Shown in pieces: positions 1-7,550 of a DNA stretch of 12,643 nt (positions are counted from its first letter, which is position 1; each line of letters opens with the position of its first letter). Both the position numbers and the translations under genes were made by a program. The DNA is from Candidatus Dojkabacteria bacterium UBA5209 (GTDB lineage Bacteria; Patescibacteriota; Dojkabacteria; SC72): NCBI GenBank assembly GCA_002412645.1, contig DHVL01000015.1:3460-16102 (forward strand), read 5' to 3'. The notes under the pieces are model-generated. The model ran no database searches and was not told the DNA's origin. It was given only the letters and a program-made list of their open reading frames with translations.

Positions 1-1
1 G

Positions 2-325
2 AGAGTTCAAATCTTAATGGATGAAGATGCTAACTATGATGAGGCTACATTAGCTAGGATTCAAACTAGATTAGAAACACAGCTTCAAACCCAATTACAG
101 AATATGGAAAGAGTACAAGAGCAATTCCAAGAGAAAACATTTGAGAATGAACAAGCTCAAGAGAACTTCCAGAAAGCAGCAGATAATTTTGATAAAGCAC
201 AACAGAATTTTCAAGAAGCTGTTCAAAAGATGAATGATGCTAAATCAAATGGTAACTCTGAGCAGAATGTAGATGATGATGCAGGAGATGGGATTAATAA
301 CAGAGAGAGTAATAGTAATAGGTAA
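2..325 (+). CDS. Coiled-coil protein, probably the 3' part of a longer gene
   Basis: The first ATG is at 17 and gives 102 residues, but the frame stays open to the window edge (codons for R-V-Q-I-L before that Met). No ribosome binding site precedes the ATG, so the gene may well begin upstream of the window. From about residue 10 to 75 the protein is almost entirely charged or polar helix, with recurring units such as EQFQEK, ENFQKA, DNFDKA and QNFQEA at about 7- and 11-residue spacing, which is typical of a long coiled coil. The last 25 residues are low-complexity Asn/Asp/Ser/Gly and probably disordered. No catalytic motif is seen. A rho-independent terminator follows directly. I do not recognise the family; a structural or envelope-associated role is possible but unproven. 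Confidence 0.6.
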   Translation, partial: RVQILMDEDANYDEATLARIQTRLETQLQTQLQNMERVQEQFQEKTFENEQAQENFQKAADNFDKAQQNFQEAVQKMNDAKSNGNSEQNVDDDAGDGINNRESNSNR

Positions 326-344
326 GATTCTTTAGGAATATGAG

Positions 345-368
345 AAGGGGCCATAACGGCCCCTTTTT
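345..368 (+). terminator. Rho-independent terminator (GGCC-containing hairpin)
   Basis: A perfect 8-bp stem AAGGGGCC (345-352) and GGCCCCTT (358-365) with loop ATAAC is followed by a run of five T (364-368). The T-run is on the plus strand, so it terminates the coiled-coil gene ending at 325. The convergent ABC transporter gene stops at 367-369, within the T-run, so the stem may also slow transcription from that side, although no T-tract is present in that direction. Confidence 0.9.
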
Positions 369-2178
369 AATTATATCCTTCTGCTTGTTTCCTAAAGTTA
401 TCAGCATATACCTTGCCATTTTTTATTAATTCTTGATGAGTTCCTTGCTCTATAATCACCCCATCTCTAATAACGAGTATCCTATCTGCATTCCTAACAG
501 TAGAAAATCTGTGTGATATGATTATTACGGTTTTATTATCAAAGAAATTGTATATTCTATTAAATATTTTATATTCAGCATCAGCATCTATAGCGCTCGT
601 AGGTTCATCAAATATTGCAAAGGGAGCATCTCTATAAAAGAACCTTGCAATAGCTATTTTTTGTTTTTGCCCTTTACTTGGCTTTATACCACCTTTAAAT
701 CTTTCACTCATAATAGTTCTATATTTCTTTTCATATTTCATAATAAAGTCATGCGCATCGGCATTCTTTGCTGATTCAATTACTCTCTCCCTATCAATAT
801 CCTTGGCGGGCTTACCAATATATATGTTTTCTTCGACAGTAAGATTACCATAGAAATTAAAATCCTGAAAAAGAACCCCAACATTCTTGTACCAATCATT
901 AATTGAAAGCTCTTTTAGATTAATACCGTTAACTAATATCTCTCCCTGCTGTGGATCATATATACGACAAAGAAGCTTAACTATTGTGGATTTACCTGCG
1001 CCATTTTCACCAACTATTGCGATTTTCTCTCCGGGAGATACTTTAAGAGAAAAATTCTCTAATATATTTCGATTAGAATTTGGATAATGAAAAGAGACAT
1101 TCTTAAATTCAACAGATGGAGGATTAATTAATCTCTCGATTTTTATCTCTCCATCCTTTACAACAGGCTCTAATTTAAAGAATTCATATACCTCTTTCTC
1201 TTTCATAATAAGGTCTGTAAACAATACTAATTCAGAAGAGAGCCAAGATACTCCACCATAAAAATTATTAATAGCACCAACATAAAAAGTTGTATCCCCT
1301 ATTGAAATAACTTTCTTTAATGCCATTAAAAATATTTGTACTGAACCTCCTAAAACAACAAAAAGGTTTAATAAATCAACAATAAAAGTAGTAGATACAT
1401 CTGCTTTTAATATTCTTTTATAACCTTCATTAAAATAATTAAAAAAACTTTTAAATTTCCCATCTAGATATCTATATGCTCCTACCAAAGCTATTTCATC
1501 CATTACTTCAGGATCAGAAAGTAAGGCATGTAGCCACCAAGACTTTCTTTTTCCTTGAGCATTTTTATCTGATGTTTGCCAATTAAAATCTTTCCTAAAA
1601 TAATATCTACTCTGTAAGTATGAGAGAATTGCTATAAATATAACTGCGAATCCTATCCAGAGTGAGAAATTAAACACAATTAATGCAGAAATTAAACTCT
1701 GAACAAAAGCGGCAACAACACGAACAATACTTTGATTAACATCCGTTATTCCATATATCCAATCATGAGCAATTTGTCTTTTATTAGCTACATTGGGCAA
1801 CTGATTAGTTTGTACACCCAATTGTGCTATCTTTTCATATTCTATTTGAGATAAATATGATTGAGAAAGTCTCCTTCTAAACCGATTAATATAACTATCC
1901 AGGTTATTAGCAATGATTGTAAATAACTGGACTAAACCTAATAGTAAAACGAGAGGTAAAATACTTTGTAAATTAGCATTAGGTGTATCAATTAATCCAA
2001 TAAGAGAATCAATAATTCTTGCTACAATATATATATTTATCAAATTAGTTAAATTCCTATATATCGTAGTAAAAAATGTCGCTACTGTAATAAATGGAGA
2101 CATTCTCCAATTAATCTTTAAAGACCACACAGATATATCTATATAATCTTTAAAAGATAAGGTTTTCTTGTTTGACAT
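367..2178 (-). CDS. ABC exporter, fused membrane and ATPase domains
   Basis: A half-transporter of the exporter (MsbA/ABCB-like) type. An N-terminal six-helix membrane domain (about residues 20-330) is followed by a nucleotide-binding domain (about 355-603). ATP-driven export across the inner membrane is the family role; the substrate cannot be read from the sequence. Visible motifs, numbered from ATG 2178: Walker A GENGAGKST (about 390-398), Q-loop glutamine in LFQDFN (about 438), Walker B FAIFDE (about 520-525), D-loop SAID, and H-loop ISHR (His about 556). The ABC signature is unusual, reading KPSKGQ rather than LSGGQ. The ATG at 2178 was chosen over an in-frame TTG at 2202 because the predicted promoter (TTGACT, 18 bp, TAAAAT) puts the transcription start near 2200. 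It stands alone between alkD and a convergent gene. The protein would act as a homodimer, or as a heterodimer with a partner encoded elsewhere. Confidence 0.9.
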   Translation of the reverse strand: MSNKKTLSFKDYIDISVWSLKINWRMSPFITVATFFTTIYRNLTNLINIYIVARIIDSLIGLIDTPNANLQSILPLVLLLGLVQLFTIIANNLDSYINRFRRRLSQSYLSQIEYEKIAQLGVQTNQLPNVANKRQIAHDWIYGITDVNQSIVRVVAAFVQSLISALIVFNFSLWIGFAVIFIAILSYLQSRYYFRKDFNWQTSDKNAQGKRKSWWLHALLSDPEVMDEIALVGAYRYLDGKFKSFFNYFNEGYKRILKADVSTTFIVDLLNLFVVLGGSVQIFLMALKKVISIGDTTFYVGAINNFYGGVSWLSSELVLFTDLIMKEKEVYEFFKLEPVVKDGEIKIERLINPPSVEFKNVSFHYPNSNRNILENFSLKVSPGEKIAIVGENGAGKSTIVKLLCRIYDPQQGEILVNGINLKELSINDWYKNVGVLFQDFNFYGNLTVEENIYIGKPAKDIDRERVIESAKNADAHDFIMKYEKKYRTIMSERFKGGIKPSKGQKQKIAIARFFYRDAPFAIFDEPTSAIDADAEYKIFNRIYNFFDNKTVIIISHRFSTVRNADRILVIRDGVIIEQGTHQELIKNGKVYADNFRKQAEGYN

Positions 2179-2206
2179 AGCAGTATTACGGCAATTTAAC
2201 AAACGA

Positions 2207-2236
2207 ATTTTAACAACAAAAGCATAGTTGAGTCAA
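2207..2236 (-). promoter_or_regulatory. Promoter of the ABC exporter gene
   Basis: On the minus strand, -35 TTGACT (2236-2231), an 18-bp spacer and -10 TAAAAT (2212-2207) form a good sigma-70-type promoter. The start point near 2200 leaves a leader of about 22 nt before the ATG at 2178. This argues against the upstream TTG at 2202 as the translation start. Confidence 0.6.
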
Positions 2237-2278
2237 TATTGTATACACTCTCTGTTTCTGCTAAAATATATTATCAAT

Positions 2279-2989
2279 TTACATACTTAAATATCTCTTT
2301 CTTTCCACTTCCTCCATCCTTTCAATTGAATACCTAAGAGTAGTTCTAGACATACCCTTAATATTCTCATTCAAAAACTCTCTTAATACATCAATATCTC
2401 TTTTACCAACCTCTCTTAACATCCAACCAATAGCTTTCTGTATTAGATCCTCTTTACTCTTAAGTAATATCTTTGATATCTCTAAGGTATGTTTAAATTC
2501 ATTTTCTTTAATAAAAGGGAATGTAGAAACAATACTAATCCTTTGCTTCCACATATCCTTTGATTTAGCAAAATCATATAGTACATCTACACTCTCTTTA
2601 GATATATACAAATACTCTCCCAATATCTTGTAACAGCTTAAATCAACAATATCCCAGTTATTACACCCTTCTAAATTCTTAATATAGAAGTTGTAAATAT
2701 CTCTCTTTGTATCCATATCTCCTTTCTCAAACTTGTATGTAAGAATCAGGTAGGCTGTTAAACGTACCTCATGTACTTCATTGTTAAGCAACGGCTCTAT
2801 TTGTTCTAAAGAAATCTCTTTAAAATATCTCTTTGCAACTAATCGAATATTAGGAACAGTAATACCCCAAAATATATCTCCCTCCCCATATTCACCTTTC
2901 CCTGTTTTAAAGAATCTAGGTAAAAACTCTCTCTTCTCTTTGTTAGAGAGTAATTTTAAATCATTAAGTATGTCTTTAGAATGATTCAT
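2279..2989 (-). CDS. AlkD-family DNA alkylation repair glycosylase
   Basis: A 236-aa all-helical protein of the DNA_alkylation (AlkD, HEAT-like repeat) family, which excises positively charged alkylated purines (N3- and N7-alkyl) from DNA in base excision repair. Length matches the family. The residues expected in the AlkD DNA-binding cleft are present: Trp112 and Asp116 in NNWDIVDLS, Trp147 and Arg150 in MWKQR, and Trp189 in AIGWMLREVGKRD, corresponding to Trp109, Asp113, Arg148 and Trp187 of Bacillus cereus AlkD by pattern. The gene is divergent from the M16 peptidase gene with only 41 bp between. A TGn-extended -10 (TGCTATTAT) ends about 5 nt from the ATG, so the mRNA is probably leaderless. 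Confidence in the family is high. The exact substrate range is inferred. Confidence 0.93.
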   Translation of the reverse strand: MNHSKDILNDLKLLSNKEKREFLPRFFKTGKGEYGEGDIFWGITVPNIRLVAKRYFKEISLEQIEPLLNNEVHEVRLTAYLILTYKFEKGDMDTKRDIYNFYIKNLEGCNNWDIVDLSCYKILGEYLYISKESVDVLYDFAKSKDMWKQRISIVSTFPFIKENEFKHTLEISKILLKSKEDLIQKAIGWMLREVGKRDIDVLREFLNENIKGMSRTTLRYSIERMEEVERKRYLSM

Positions 2990-3030
2990 ATGTAATAATA
3001 GCAGGTAGATTTAAACTTAAATACACATAT
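2990..3030. promoter_or_regulatory. Divergent promoter region between alkD-like and M16 genes
   Basis: The 41-bp gap holds, on the minus strand, an extended -10 (TGC + TATTAT, 3003-2995) very close to the alkD-like start. At the centre is a palindrome ATTTAA-AC-TTAAAT (3009-3022), whose right half could be the -10 of the M16 gene starting at 3031. Both mRNAs would then have little or no leader. The palindrome could also be a shared operator. Assignment of the rightward promoter is weak. Confidence 0.4.
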
Positions 3031-4398
3031 ATGAAATTAATCTCCCAATTCCACAACAAATACAACAATATTACATACAAAACATATGAACTAGACAATG
3101 GTATTAAAGTAGTACATTTAGATAATCCAGCGACAATAGATTTTGATTTTGCAATAGCATTTAAAGCAGGAAGTAGTTTTGAAATGAAAGAAGGTGTACC
3201 CAAGGGAACAGCACACTTCTTAGAACATATGGTACTTAATCCAAATTCAACATTTAAAACAAAAGGAGATATAGATAGGTTTGAACAGGGTAATAAGGAG
3301 AGACCCTCTATATATACAAATGCATATACTACAAGAAAGAATATATTCTTTACATGCCATGCCAATGAAAAAGGAGATATGAGAGTACTAGATAGAATGG
3401 AGAGTATATTACAATTCCCAAAGAAAAAATTTTCTAATCAAATGGAAAAAGAAAGAGGCATAATACTTGCGGAGAAGAGTAGAAAACCTAAAAGAGAAAA
3501 GGATAACTACTTGATGAGTTTGGATTTTCTTTTTAAAGGAATACAAGACGAATTTGCATATGATGTATTAGGAGAGAGTAGTGATATTAAAGAGATTACT
3601 GTTGATCATTTAGAATCTTTCTTTAAAAACAGATTTAATACTGGAAACTGTGTAATAGCTGTACAAAGTAATGGAGACTTAACAAAGATAGTACAAAGAA
3701 GAATAGAGGAGATTGCAAAAAAGATTCCTTCCGGTGATATGGATATACCAAGAGAAGTAGATTTAAGTAATAGGTGGAGAGTAGGGACATTTACAGAGCA
3801 GCGTGCTAGTGGAGTAAGTATCTCTTTCATATACTTTGATAAGTTAGAAAAAAAGATAGATTACAAGAAGTATGCACTAGAGTATATCTACGGTAGACTA
3901 CTAGATTGGCTATCATTTGATATCCTAAGAGAACAGAAGAGCTTAATATATGATTTCTCGGTATTTAGGAATCAAAATCTCTCATATGATTCTGGTATGA
4001 ATGGTTTTAGATTCGTTACAGAGAAGGAGAAAGCCTCTAAGATGTTAGAAGAGCTCTATTCTGTCCTGTATACCTCCTCTTTCATATTCCTTAAGTCTAA
4101 GAAGGGTAAGGAGTGGTTTGATGATGTAATTAGTATATATATCTTTCCTAGGAGTACTAAGTTTAATGAAGAGTTAGCAGAGAATGCATCTACTTCTTTA
4201 CTTGAAGATGAAGAGATATTTAATTCTAATATAGCGGTTAGGGAGGCAAAGAAACTTACTTTAGATGATATAACTGAATATCTTAAAAAGAAGTTAGAAA
4301 TACCTCCTCATATATGGGTAGAAAGTGATATGAAAAAGATTGAGATGCAGGATCTAGTAGAGAAGAGTCCTTTTTCAAAGAGGTTTAATAGTGTATAA
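3031..4398 (+). CDS. M16 family zinc metallopeptidase
   Basis: A 455-aa single-chain member of the M16 (pitrilysin/processing peptidase) family. The inverted zinc motif HxxEH is intact as HFLEH (His62, Glu65, His66), preceded by KGTA and followed at the expected distance by the third zinc ligand, Glu148 in ERGIILAE. The C-terminal half (about 200-420) looks like the second M16 domain, including SNGDLTK and FDILREQKSLIYD segments typical of the family. It is therefore probably an active peptide-degrading protease. No signal peptide or membrane segment is seen at the N-terminus, so a cytoplasmic location is likely. It is followed 31 bp later by a hypothetical gene in the same direction, probably co-transcribed. 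Natural substrates cannot be inferred. Confidence 0.93.
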   Translation: MKLISQFHNKYNNITYKTYELDNGIKVVHLDNPATIDFDFAIAFKAGSSFEMKEGVPKGTAHFLEHMVLNPNSTFKTKGDIDRFEQGNKERPSIYTNAYTTRKNIFFTCHANEKGDMRVLDRMESILQFPKKKFSNQMEKERGIILAEKSRKPKREKDNYLMSLDFLFKGIQDEFAYDVLGESSDIKEITVDHLESFFKNRFNTGNCVIAVQSNGDLTKIVQRRIEEIAKKIPSGDMDIPREVDLSNRWRVGTFTEQRASGVSISFIYFDKLEKKIDYKKYALEYIYGRLLDWLSFDILREQKSLIYDFSVFRNQNLSYDSGMNGFRFVTEKEKASKMLEELYSVLYTSSFIFLKSKKGKEWFDDVISIYIFPRSTKFNEELAENASTSLLEDEEIFNSNIAVREAKKLTLDDITEYLKKKLEIPPHIWVESDMKKIEMQDLVEKSPFSKRFNSV

Positions 4399-4429
4399 TA
4401 GTGCTCTATTACCTTATATTTTTTCACCC

Positions 4430-4813
4430 ATGCCTGAATTAAGAGAAACTGGACAGTATAAAATCGCATATGAACGTCTCATGCCTCTTCTTCTAGAGTT
4501 TAATCTCTCCCAAGAAGAGCTAGATGACTATATCTATCTTTTAATAGATAGTATAAAGGAAAAGATAGATAGTACTGGTAAACTTCCTTCCTATGCTTTT
4601 GCAATGAATATTAATCTACCAATTCTTTATGAACATAATGAAGAGAAGTTTCTAGAAGTAATGTGTGGATTTGATCCTTTAGAGGAGTATCTTGATGATA
4701 TTGTAATAGAAAACTCCTTTCTTCTTCCTTCTTCTGCAAGTGGAAGATTAAATCTTACAACAGGTGAATATGATTGTATTGTTTCTTGGCAAGAGTACTT
4801 CATAGAGAATTAA
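4430..4813 (+). CDS. Conserved-looking hypothetical protein
   Basis: A 127-aa protein if translation starts at ATG 4430. An in-frame GTG at 4391 would add 13 residues and overlap the M16 gene end by 8 bp, so translational coupling from the GTG is possible. The ATG is preferred because MPELRETGQYKIAYERL looks like a natural N-terminus. It is acidic, mainly helical in the first half (EELDDYIYLLIDSIKEKI), with no membrane segment, signal peptide or recognised motif. Position just behind the M16 peptidase gene, and ahead of a gene with its own promoter, suggests an M16-linked role. I do not recognise the family. Confidence 0.7.
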   Translation: MPELRETGQYKIAYERLMPLLLEFNLSQEELDDYIYLLIDSIKEKIDSTGKLPSYAFAMNINLPILYEHNEEKFLEVMCGFDPLEEYLDDIVIENSFLLPSSASGRLNLTTGEYDCIVSWQEYFIEN

Positions 4814-4842
4814 TTGACCATCATAGCTACTATGTGTAATAT
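4814..4842 (+). promoter_or_regulatory. Promoter of the FNR-type oxidoreductase gene
   Basis: TTGACC (4814-4819), a 17-bp spacer and TAATAT (4837-4842) match a sigma-70-type promoter closely. The predicted start near 4849 lies inside a 9-bp inverted repeat (4841-4865) described separately, leaving a leader of about 33 nt with no clear Shine-Dalgarno site. Confidence 0.7.
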
Positions 4843-4865
4843 TTAGATATACAAACTATCTAAAT
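4841..4865. repeat. 9-bp inverted repeat over a transcription start
   Basis: ATTTAGATA (4841-4849), a 7-nt spacer TACAAAC, then TATCTAAAT (4857-4865): a perfect inverted repeat that begins in the -10 box and covers the predicted start of the oxidoreductase transcript. Its size and placement suit a dimeric repressor operator. In RNA it would be a weak A/U hairpin without a U-tract, so it is not a good terminator. Confidence 0.5.
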
Positions 4866-4881
4866 TGTCTCCCTTTCCAAT

Positions 4882-5571
4882 ATGAAATTATTTTTTAGAG
4901 AAATAAAGAAGGAAGCTCAAAATGCTTACTCTTTAATATTTGATCCTAATTCTGAATTAATATGGGATGCAGGAGAGTACTTAGAAATAGAGCTACCACA
5001 TAAGAATGTAGATGATAGAGGTATAAAGAGATACTTCTCCATTTCTGCTGCTCCTAGTGAGGGTATAGTGATGATTACAACTAGATTTTTTGATGAGAAG
5101 GCTAGTTCATTTAAAAAGGCTTTCTTTGGATTAAAAACAGGAGAGAGTATAGAGGTAAAGAAGCCCAGTAATTCAGATACCTTTTTTAATGCAAATGATC
5201 CTAAAAAAGAATATATATTCTTAACAGCTGGTATTGGTATTACTCCTGTTAGATCAGTAATGAAAGATTACTCATTAAACAATCTAGATCTTAAGGGAAC
5301 ATTACTGTATGCAAATAAAGATGAGGAGTATATATTTGGAGAAGAATTAGAACAGATATCTAATGATATGCCTAATTTCTCTTTACAAAAATATCATGGG
5401 AAGAGAATAGATAGGGAGGTATTAGAGAATTTACTTAAGGAATATGATAATCCAGTATTTAATATCTCTGGTACAAGAAAGTTTACAACAGAAATGAAAG
5501 ATATACTTCTTAATCAATTAGAAGTTGATATTCTAAATGTTAGAACTAGTTCTTTTGGAGATGGGTATTAA
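4882..5571 (+). CDS. FNR-type FAD/NAD(P)-binding oxidoreductase
   Basis: A 229-aa flavoprotein of the ferredoxin-NADP reductase superfamily. The N-terminal beta-barrel domain carries the FAD-binding signature RxYS as RYFSIS (residues 50-55). The C-terminal Rossmann-like domain has the nicotinamide-binding GIGITP motif (about 117-122), and the chain ends in FGDGY, an aromatic terminus that may stack on the flavin, as is common in the family. It would move electrons between NAD(P)H and an acceptor. No iron-sulfur cysteines and no fused ferredoxin or haem domain are present, so the partner is encoded elsewhere. It has its own promoter and a possible operator. Start ATG 4882 is the only good candidate. 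Confidence 0.88.
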   Translation: MKLFFREIKKEAQNAYSLIFDPNSELIWDAGEYLEIELPHKNVDDRGIKRYFSISAAPSEGIVMITTRFFDEKASSFKKAFFGLKTGESIEVKKPSNSDTFFNANDPKKEYIFLTAGIGITPVRSVMKDYSLNNLDLKGTLLYANKDEEYIFGEELEQISNDMPNFSLQKYHGKRIDREVLENLLKEYDNPVFNISGTRKFTTEMKDILLNQLEVDILNVRTSSFGDGY

Positions 5572-5621
5572 ACCTTCCATTTTACTCAGAATTTTTATTA
5601 TATAGATATATCTTCAAAACT

Positions 5622-5651
5622 TTGATATACCTTATTATTAACTTCTATATA
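5622..5651 (+). promoter_or_regulatory. Promoter of the small membrane protein gene
   Basis: TTGATA (5622-5627), an 18-bp spacer and TATATA (5646-5651). The predicted start is about 5658, only about 3 nt before ATG 5661, so the message would be almost leaderless. An apparent TTG start codon at 5622 falls inside the -35 box and is therefore rejected. Confidence 0.5.
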
Positions 5652-5660
5652 TTAAAAAAT

Positions 5661-5939
5661 ATGGAGTATGTATACTCTGCAATAGCATTCTTAGTAGTAA
5701 CAGGATTACTAACATGGTGGTATATAAATAAAAGAAATGATCAGTGGAAAGGAGAACTAATTAAAAAGAAACATAATCCCGGAGATGATGAAACAAATCC
5801 TTACTACTATCTAACATTTAAAACAGATCAAGGTAAAAAGAAAAAGTTCTCTACCCCAAGTAAACAGTATTGGGATACATGGGAAGTAGGGGATAGAGGA
5901 GAAAAGAAGAAAGGTGAGTTTTTTCCTGTTAAGATATAA
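5661..5939 (+). CDS. Small membrane-anchored protein
   Basis: A 92-aa protein from ATG 5661. Residues about 4-22 (VYSAIAFLVVTGLLTWWYI) form one hydrophobic transmembrane segment, followed by a positively charged KRN flank, which suggests the C-terminus faces the cytoplasm. The soluble part (about 25-92) is rich in Lys, Tyr and Trp with the pattern NPYYYLTFKTDQGKKKKF and YWDTWEVGDRGEKKKGEF, suggestive of a small beta-rich domain. This combination of one helix and a compact beta domain looks like a conserved family, but I cannot name it with certainty. The longer in-frame reading from TTG 5622 was rejected on promoter evidence. It is a single gene between the oxidoreductase and tRNA-His. Confidence 0.75.
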   Translation: MEYVYSAIAFLVVTGLLTWWYINKRNDQWKGELIKKKHNPGDDETNPYYYLTFKTDQGKKKKFSTPSKQYWDTWEVGDRGEKKKGEFFPVKI

Positions 5940-5943
5940 TGTT

Positions 5944-5972
5944 TTTACTACTTAAATAAAGTAGGGTATAAT
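5944..5972 (+). promoter_or_regulatory. tRNA-His promoter
   Basis: TTTACT (5944-5949), exactly 17 bp, then a perfect TATAAT (5967-5972), 12 nt upstream of the tRNA 5' end. A 6-bp inverted repeat CTACTT-AAATA-AAGTAG (5948-5964) lies between the boxes. It lacks a T-tract on either side, so it is not a clear terminator for the upstream gene. Confidence 0.75.
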
Positions 5973-5984
5973 ATCTATCGTTAT

Positions 5985-6062
5985 GGTGGCTATAGCTCAA
6001 TTGGTTAGAGCATCGGTTTGTGGAACCGAGGGTTGTGGGTTCAAGTCCCATTAGCCACCCCA
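5985..6062 (+). tRNA. tRNA-His (GTG anticodon), CCA encoded
   Basis: A full cloverleaf folds. The extra G-1 (5985) pairs with C73 (6059), the hallmark of histidine tRNA. The acceptor stem is GTGGCTA (5986-5992) with TAGCCAC (6052-6058), the D stem GCTC/GAGC, the anticodon stem TCGGT/ACCGA with loop TTGTGGA (anticodon GTG at 6020-6022), and the T arm GTGGG-TTCAAGT-CCCAT. CCA is encoded at 6060-6062. The 3' end overlaps the end of the convergent serine recombinase gene by 12 bp, yet the tRNA remains intact, as expected when an element integrates into a tRNA gene and restores its 3' end. Confidence 0.97.
6035..6062. other. Putative integration junction (attL) in the tRNA-His 3' end
   Basis: The first gene to the right of tRNA-His is a site-specific recombinase read towards the tRNA, and its last codons (W-G-G-stop) are written by the tRNA acceptor stem. 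This arrangement is the classic sign of an element inserted at a tRNA 3' end. The exact crossover bases cannot be fixed, because no duplicated copy of this segment was found in the window. Confidence 0.5.
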
Positions 6063-7550
6063 TTCTTTAGTTTTGTTCAATTCGTATATCTTATCAAACG
6101 GCTCTGCTAGTGTTACACCTAGCTTTTTATCATCTAATGTAAGGTTCAAGGTTATTAGTCCCAAAAGCTCTCGTTTTTTCTCTGGACTTGAACTTTCAAA
6201 AATTTCCCAAGCTCTAGAAGTTATAGTTAGCAAGTTGGATACGAACTTTCCATAGTCCAAGCTAGCATCAAAATATACAGCTCGTTGATGTAGTAGTTCT
6301 TCATTTCTTTCTCTTAGTTCCTTTGCTTTATTGTCATATACATCCTTAGTAATACTCTGAGCAAGGAAAAGGTCTAGTAATCTACTATCTGCTTTTTCAT
6401 TCTCTTGTAAATTCTTATCTATCTTTTCAAGTTGTTCTTTTTGAAAACGATTTTTACTATCTGTAATGTTTTTAACACTTTCTACAATCTCGTGCATATA
6501 TTCTTCTGGAATAACAAGATTTTCGAATGTCTTTTTCAACTGTTCTATCAGAATCTTTTCTGATACATTCACATTTGGACATTCTTCTTTTAACTTTGAA
6601 CATCTTATATATATATTTCCCTTAGTCGTGTATGGAGTACAGAGAGCACCACATTTACCACATCGGATAAAACCACTAAAGATATAATTATTTTCTGTAT
6701 TCCTACCTGTTTTACGACCACCTTTTCCATTTTTTACATCTTGGCAAATATCAAACAGTTCCTTGCTAATTATGTTGCCCCATTGATGAGGATATTGTTT
6801 TCCTTTTACCTCATATATACCATAGTAAATAGGGTTATTAAGCATTCGCTCGATAACACCCTTTGACACAGCCGTGTTATTTTTCGTGTTATTTGTTAAA
6901 CCTTTCTCTCTTAAGATTTTTGCAAGCTTACGGATTGAGTATGTTCCTGTTGAATATAGTTCAAAACCCTCTTTTATTAAATACGCCCTTTCTGGGTCAA
7001 CTTGTCCCCAAGCTCTGTCCCTACCATTCCCTAAGTCCTCTCTAATATTCAAGTAACCCAGAGGTAGTTTACCAATAGGTTCACCTTGTTTTAGCTTAAG
7101 TTCATATGTTCTTTTAACATTCTCACTAATAGTAAGACAGTAATATTGAGCACCTATCACAGTCATATTCCACCTCATTATGTCGGAAGAAGGAGACTCT
7201 TTATGAAGAATTAAGTTCTCAGAAGCAAAGTGTAATTCAACTGTTACAGCTTTTATTTCCTCATATACCCAAACCGTTTCTTTGAAACCTCTTTGAAATC
7301 TATCTACTTTATCTGCAACAATAACTAAAACCTCATCCTTAACCGACTCGAGAGAATCGTTCATAATCTTCATAAACTTTCTTCTATCTCCCTGTGTAGA
7401 GGATTCAACAAGCTTATAAGGTTTGTGAATAAGTTCTAACTCTTTTCTATCTACATACTCTTGCAAACGGTCAACCTGAGCATCTAGTGAATTTCCATCT
7501 ACTTCTTGCTCTTTTGATGATACTCGAGCTAAGATAATTGCCTTACTCAT
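6051..7550 (-). CDS. Large serine recombinase (integrase)
   Basis: A 499-aa site-specific recombinase. The N-terminal resolvase domain (about 1-145) has the catalytic serine in ARVSSKEQ (Ser11 from ATG 7550) and the conserved DRFQRGF segment. A recombinase domain follows (about 155-270; GEPIGKLPLGY, RMLNNPIYYG). Next is a zinc ribbon with CGKC (Cys297, Cys300) and a second cysteine pair (about 317 and 324), then a long charged coiled coil (about 365-425), typical of large serine integrases that control integration direction. ATG 7550 is preferred to the TTG at 7553. The start overlaps the methyltransferase stop as ATGAGTAA, so translation is probably coupled. The stop codon TAA (6053-6051) lies inside tRNA-His. 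Serine integrases in tRNA genes are less usual than tyrosine integrases. Confidence 0.95.
   Translation of the reverse strand: MSKAIILARVSSKEQEVDGNSLDAQVDRLQEYVDRKELELIHKPYKLVESSTQGDRRKFMKIMNDSLESVKDEVLVIVADKVDRFQRGFKETVWVYEEIKAVTVELHFASENLILHKESPSSDIMRWNMTVIGAQYYCLTISENVKRTYELKLKQGEPIGKLPLGYLNIREDLGNGRDRAWGQVDPERAYLIKEGFELYSTGTYSIRKLAKILREKGLTNNTKNNTAVSKGVIERMLNNPIYYGIYEVKGKQYPHQWGNIISKELFDICQDVKNGKGGRKTGRNTENNYIFSGFIRCGKCGALCTPYTTKGNIYIRCSKLKEECPNVNVSEKILIEQLKKTFENLVIPEEYMHEIVESVKNITDSKNRFQKEQLEKIDKNLQENEKADSRLLDLFLAQSITKDVYDNKAKELRERNEELLHQRAVYFDASLDYGKFVSNLLTITSRAWEIFESSSPEKKRELLGLITLNLTLDDKKLGVTLAEPFDKIYELNKTKEWGG

Noticed and set aside
2179..2202. TTG-initiated extension of the ABC exporter by 8 residues
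   Set aside because: The predicted transcription start near 2200 lies at or after this codon, and ATG 2178 gives a natural N-terminus.
5948..5964. Inverted repeat CTACTT/AAGTAG as a terminator
   Set aside because: The stem is short and A/T-rich, with no T-tract after it on either strand, and it lies between the tRNA promoter boxes.
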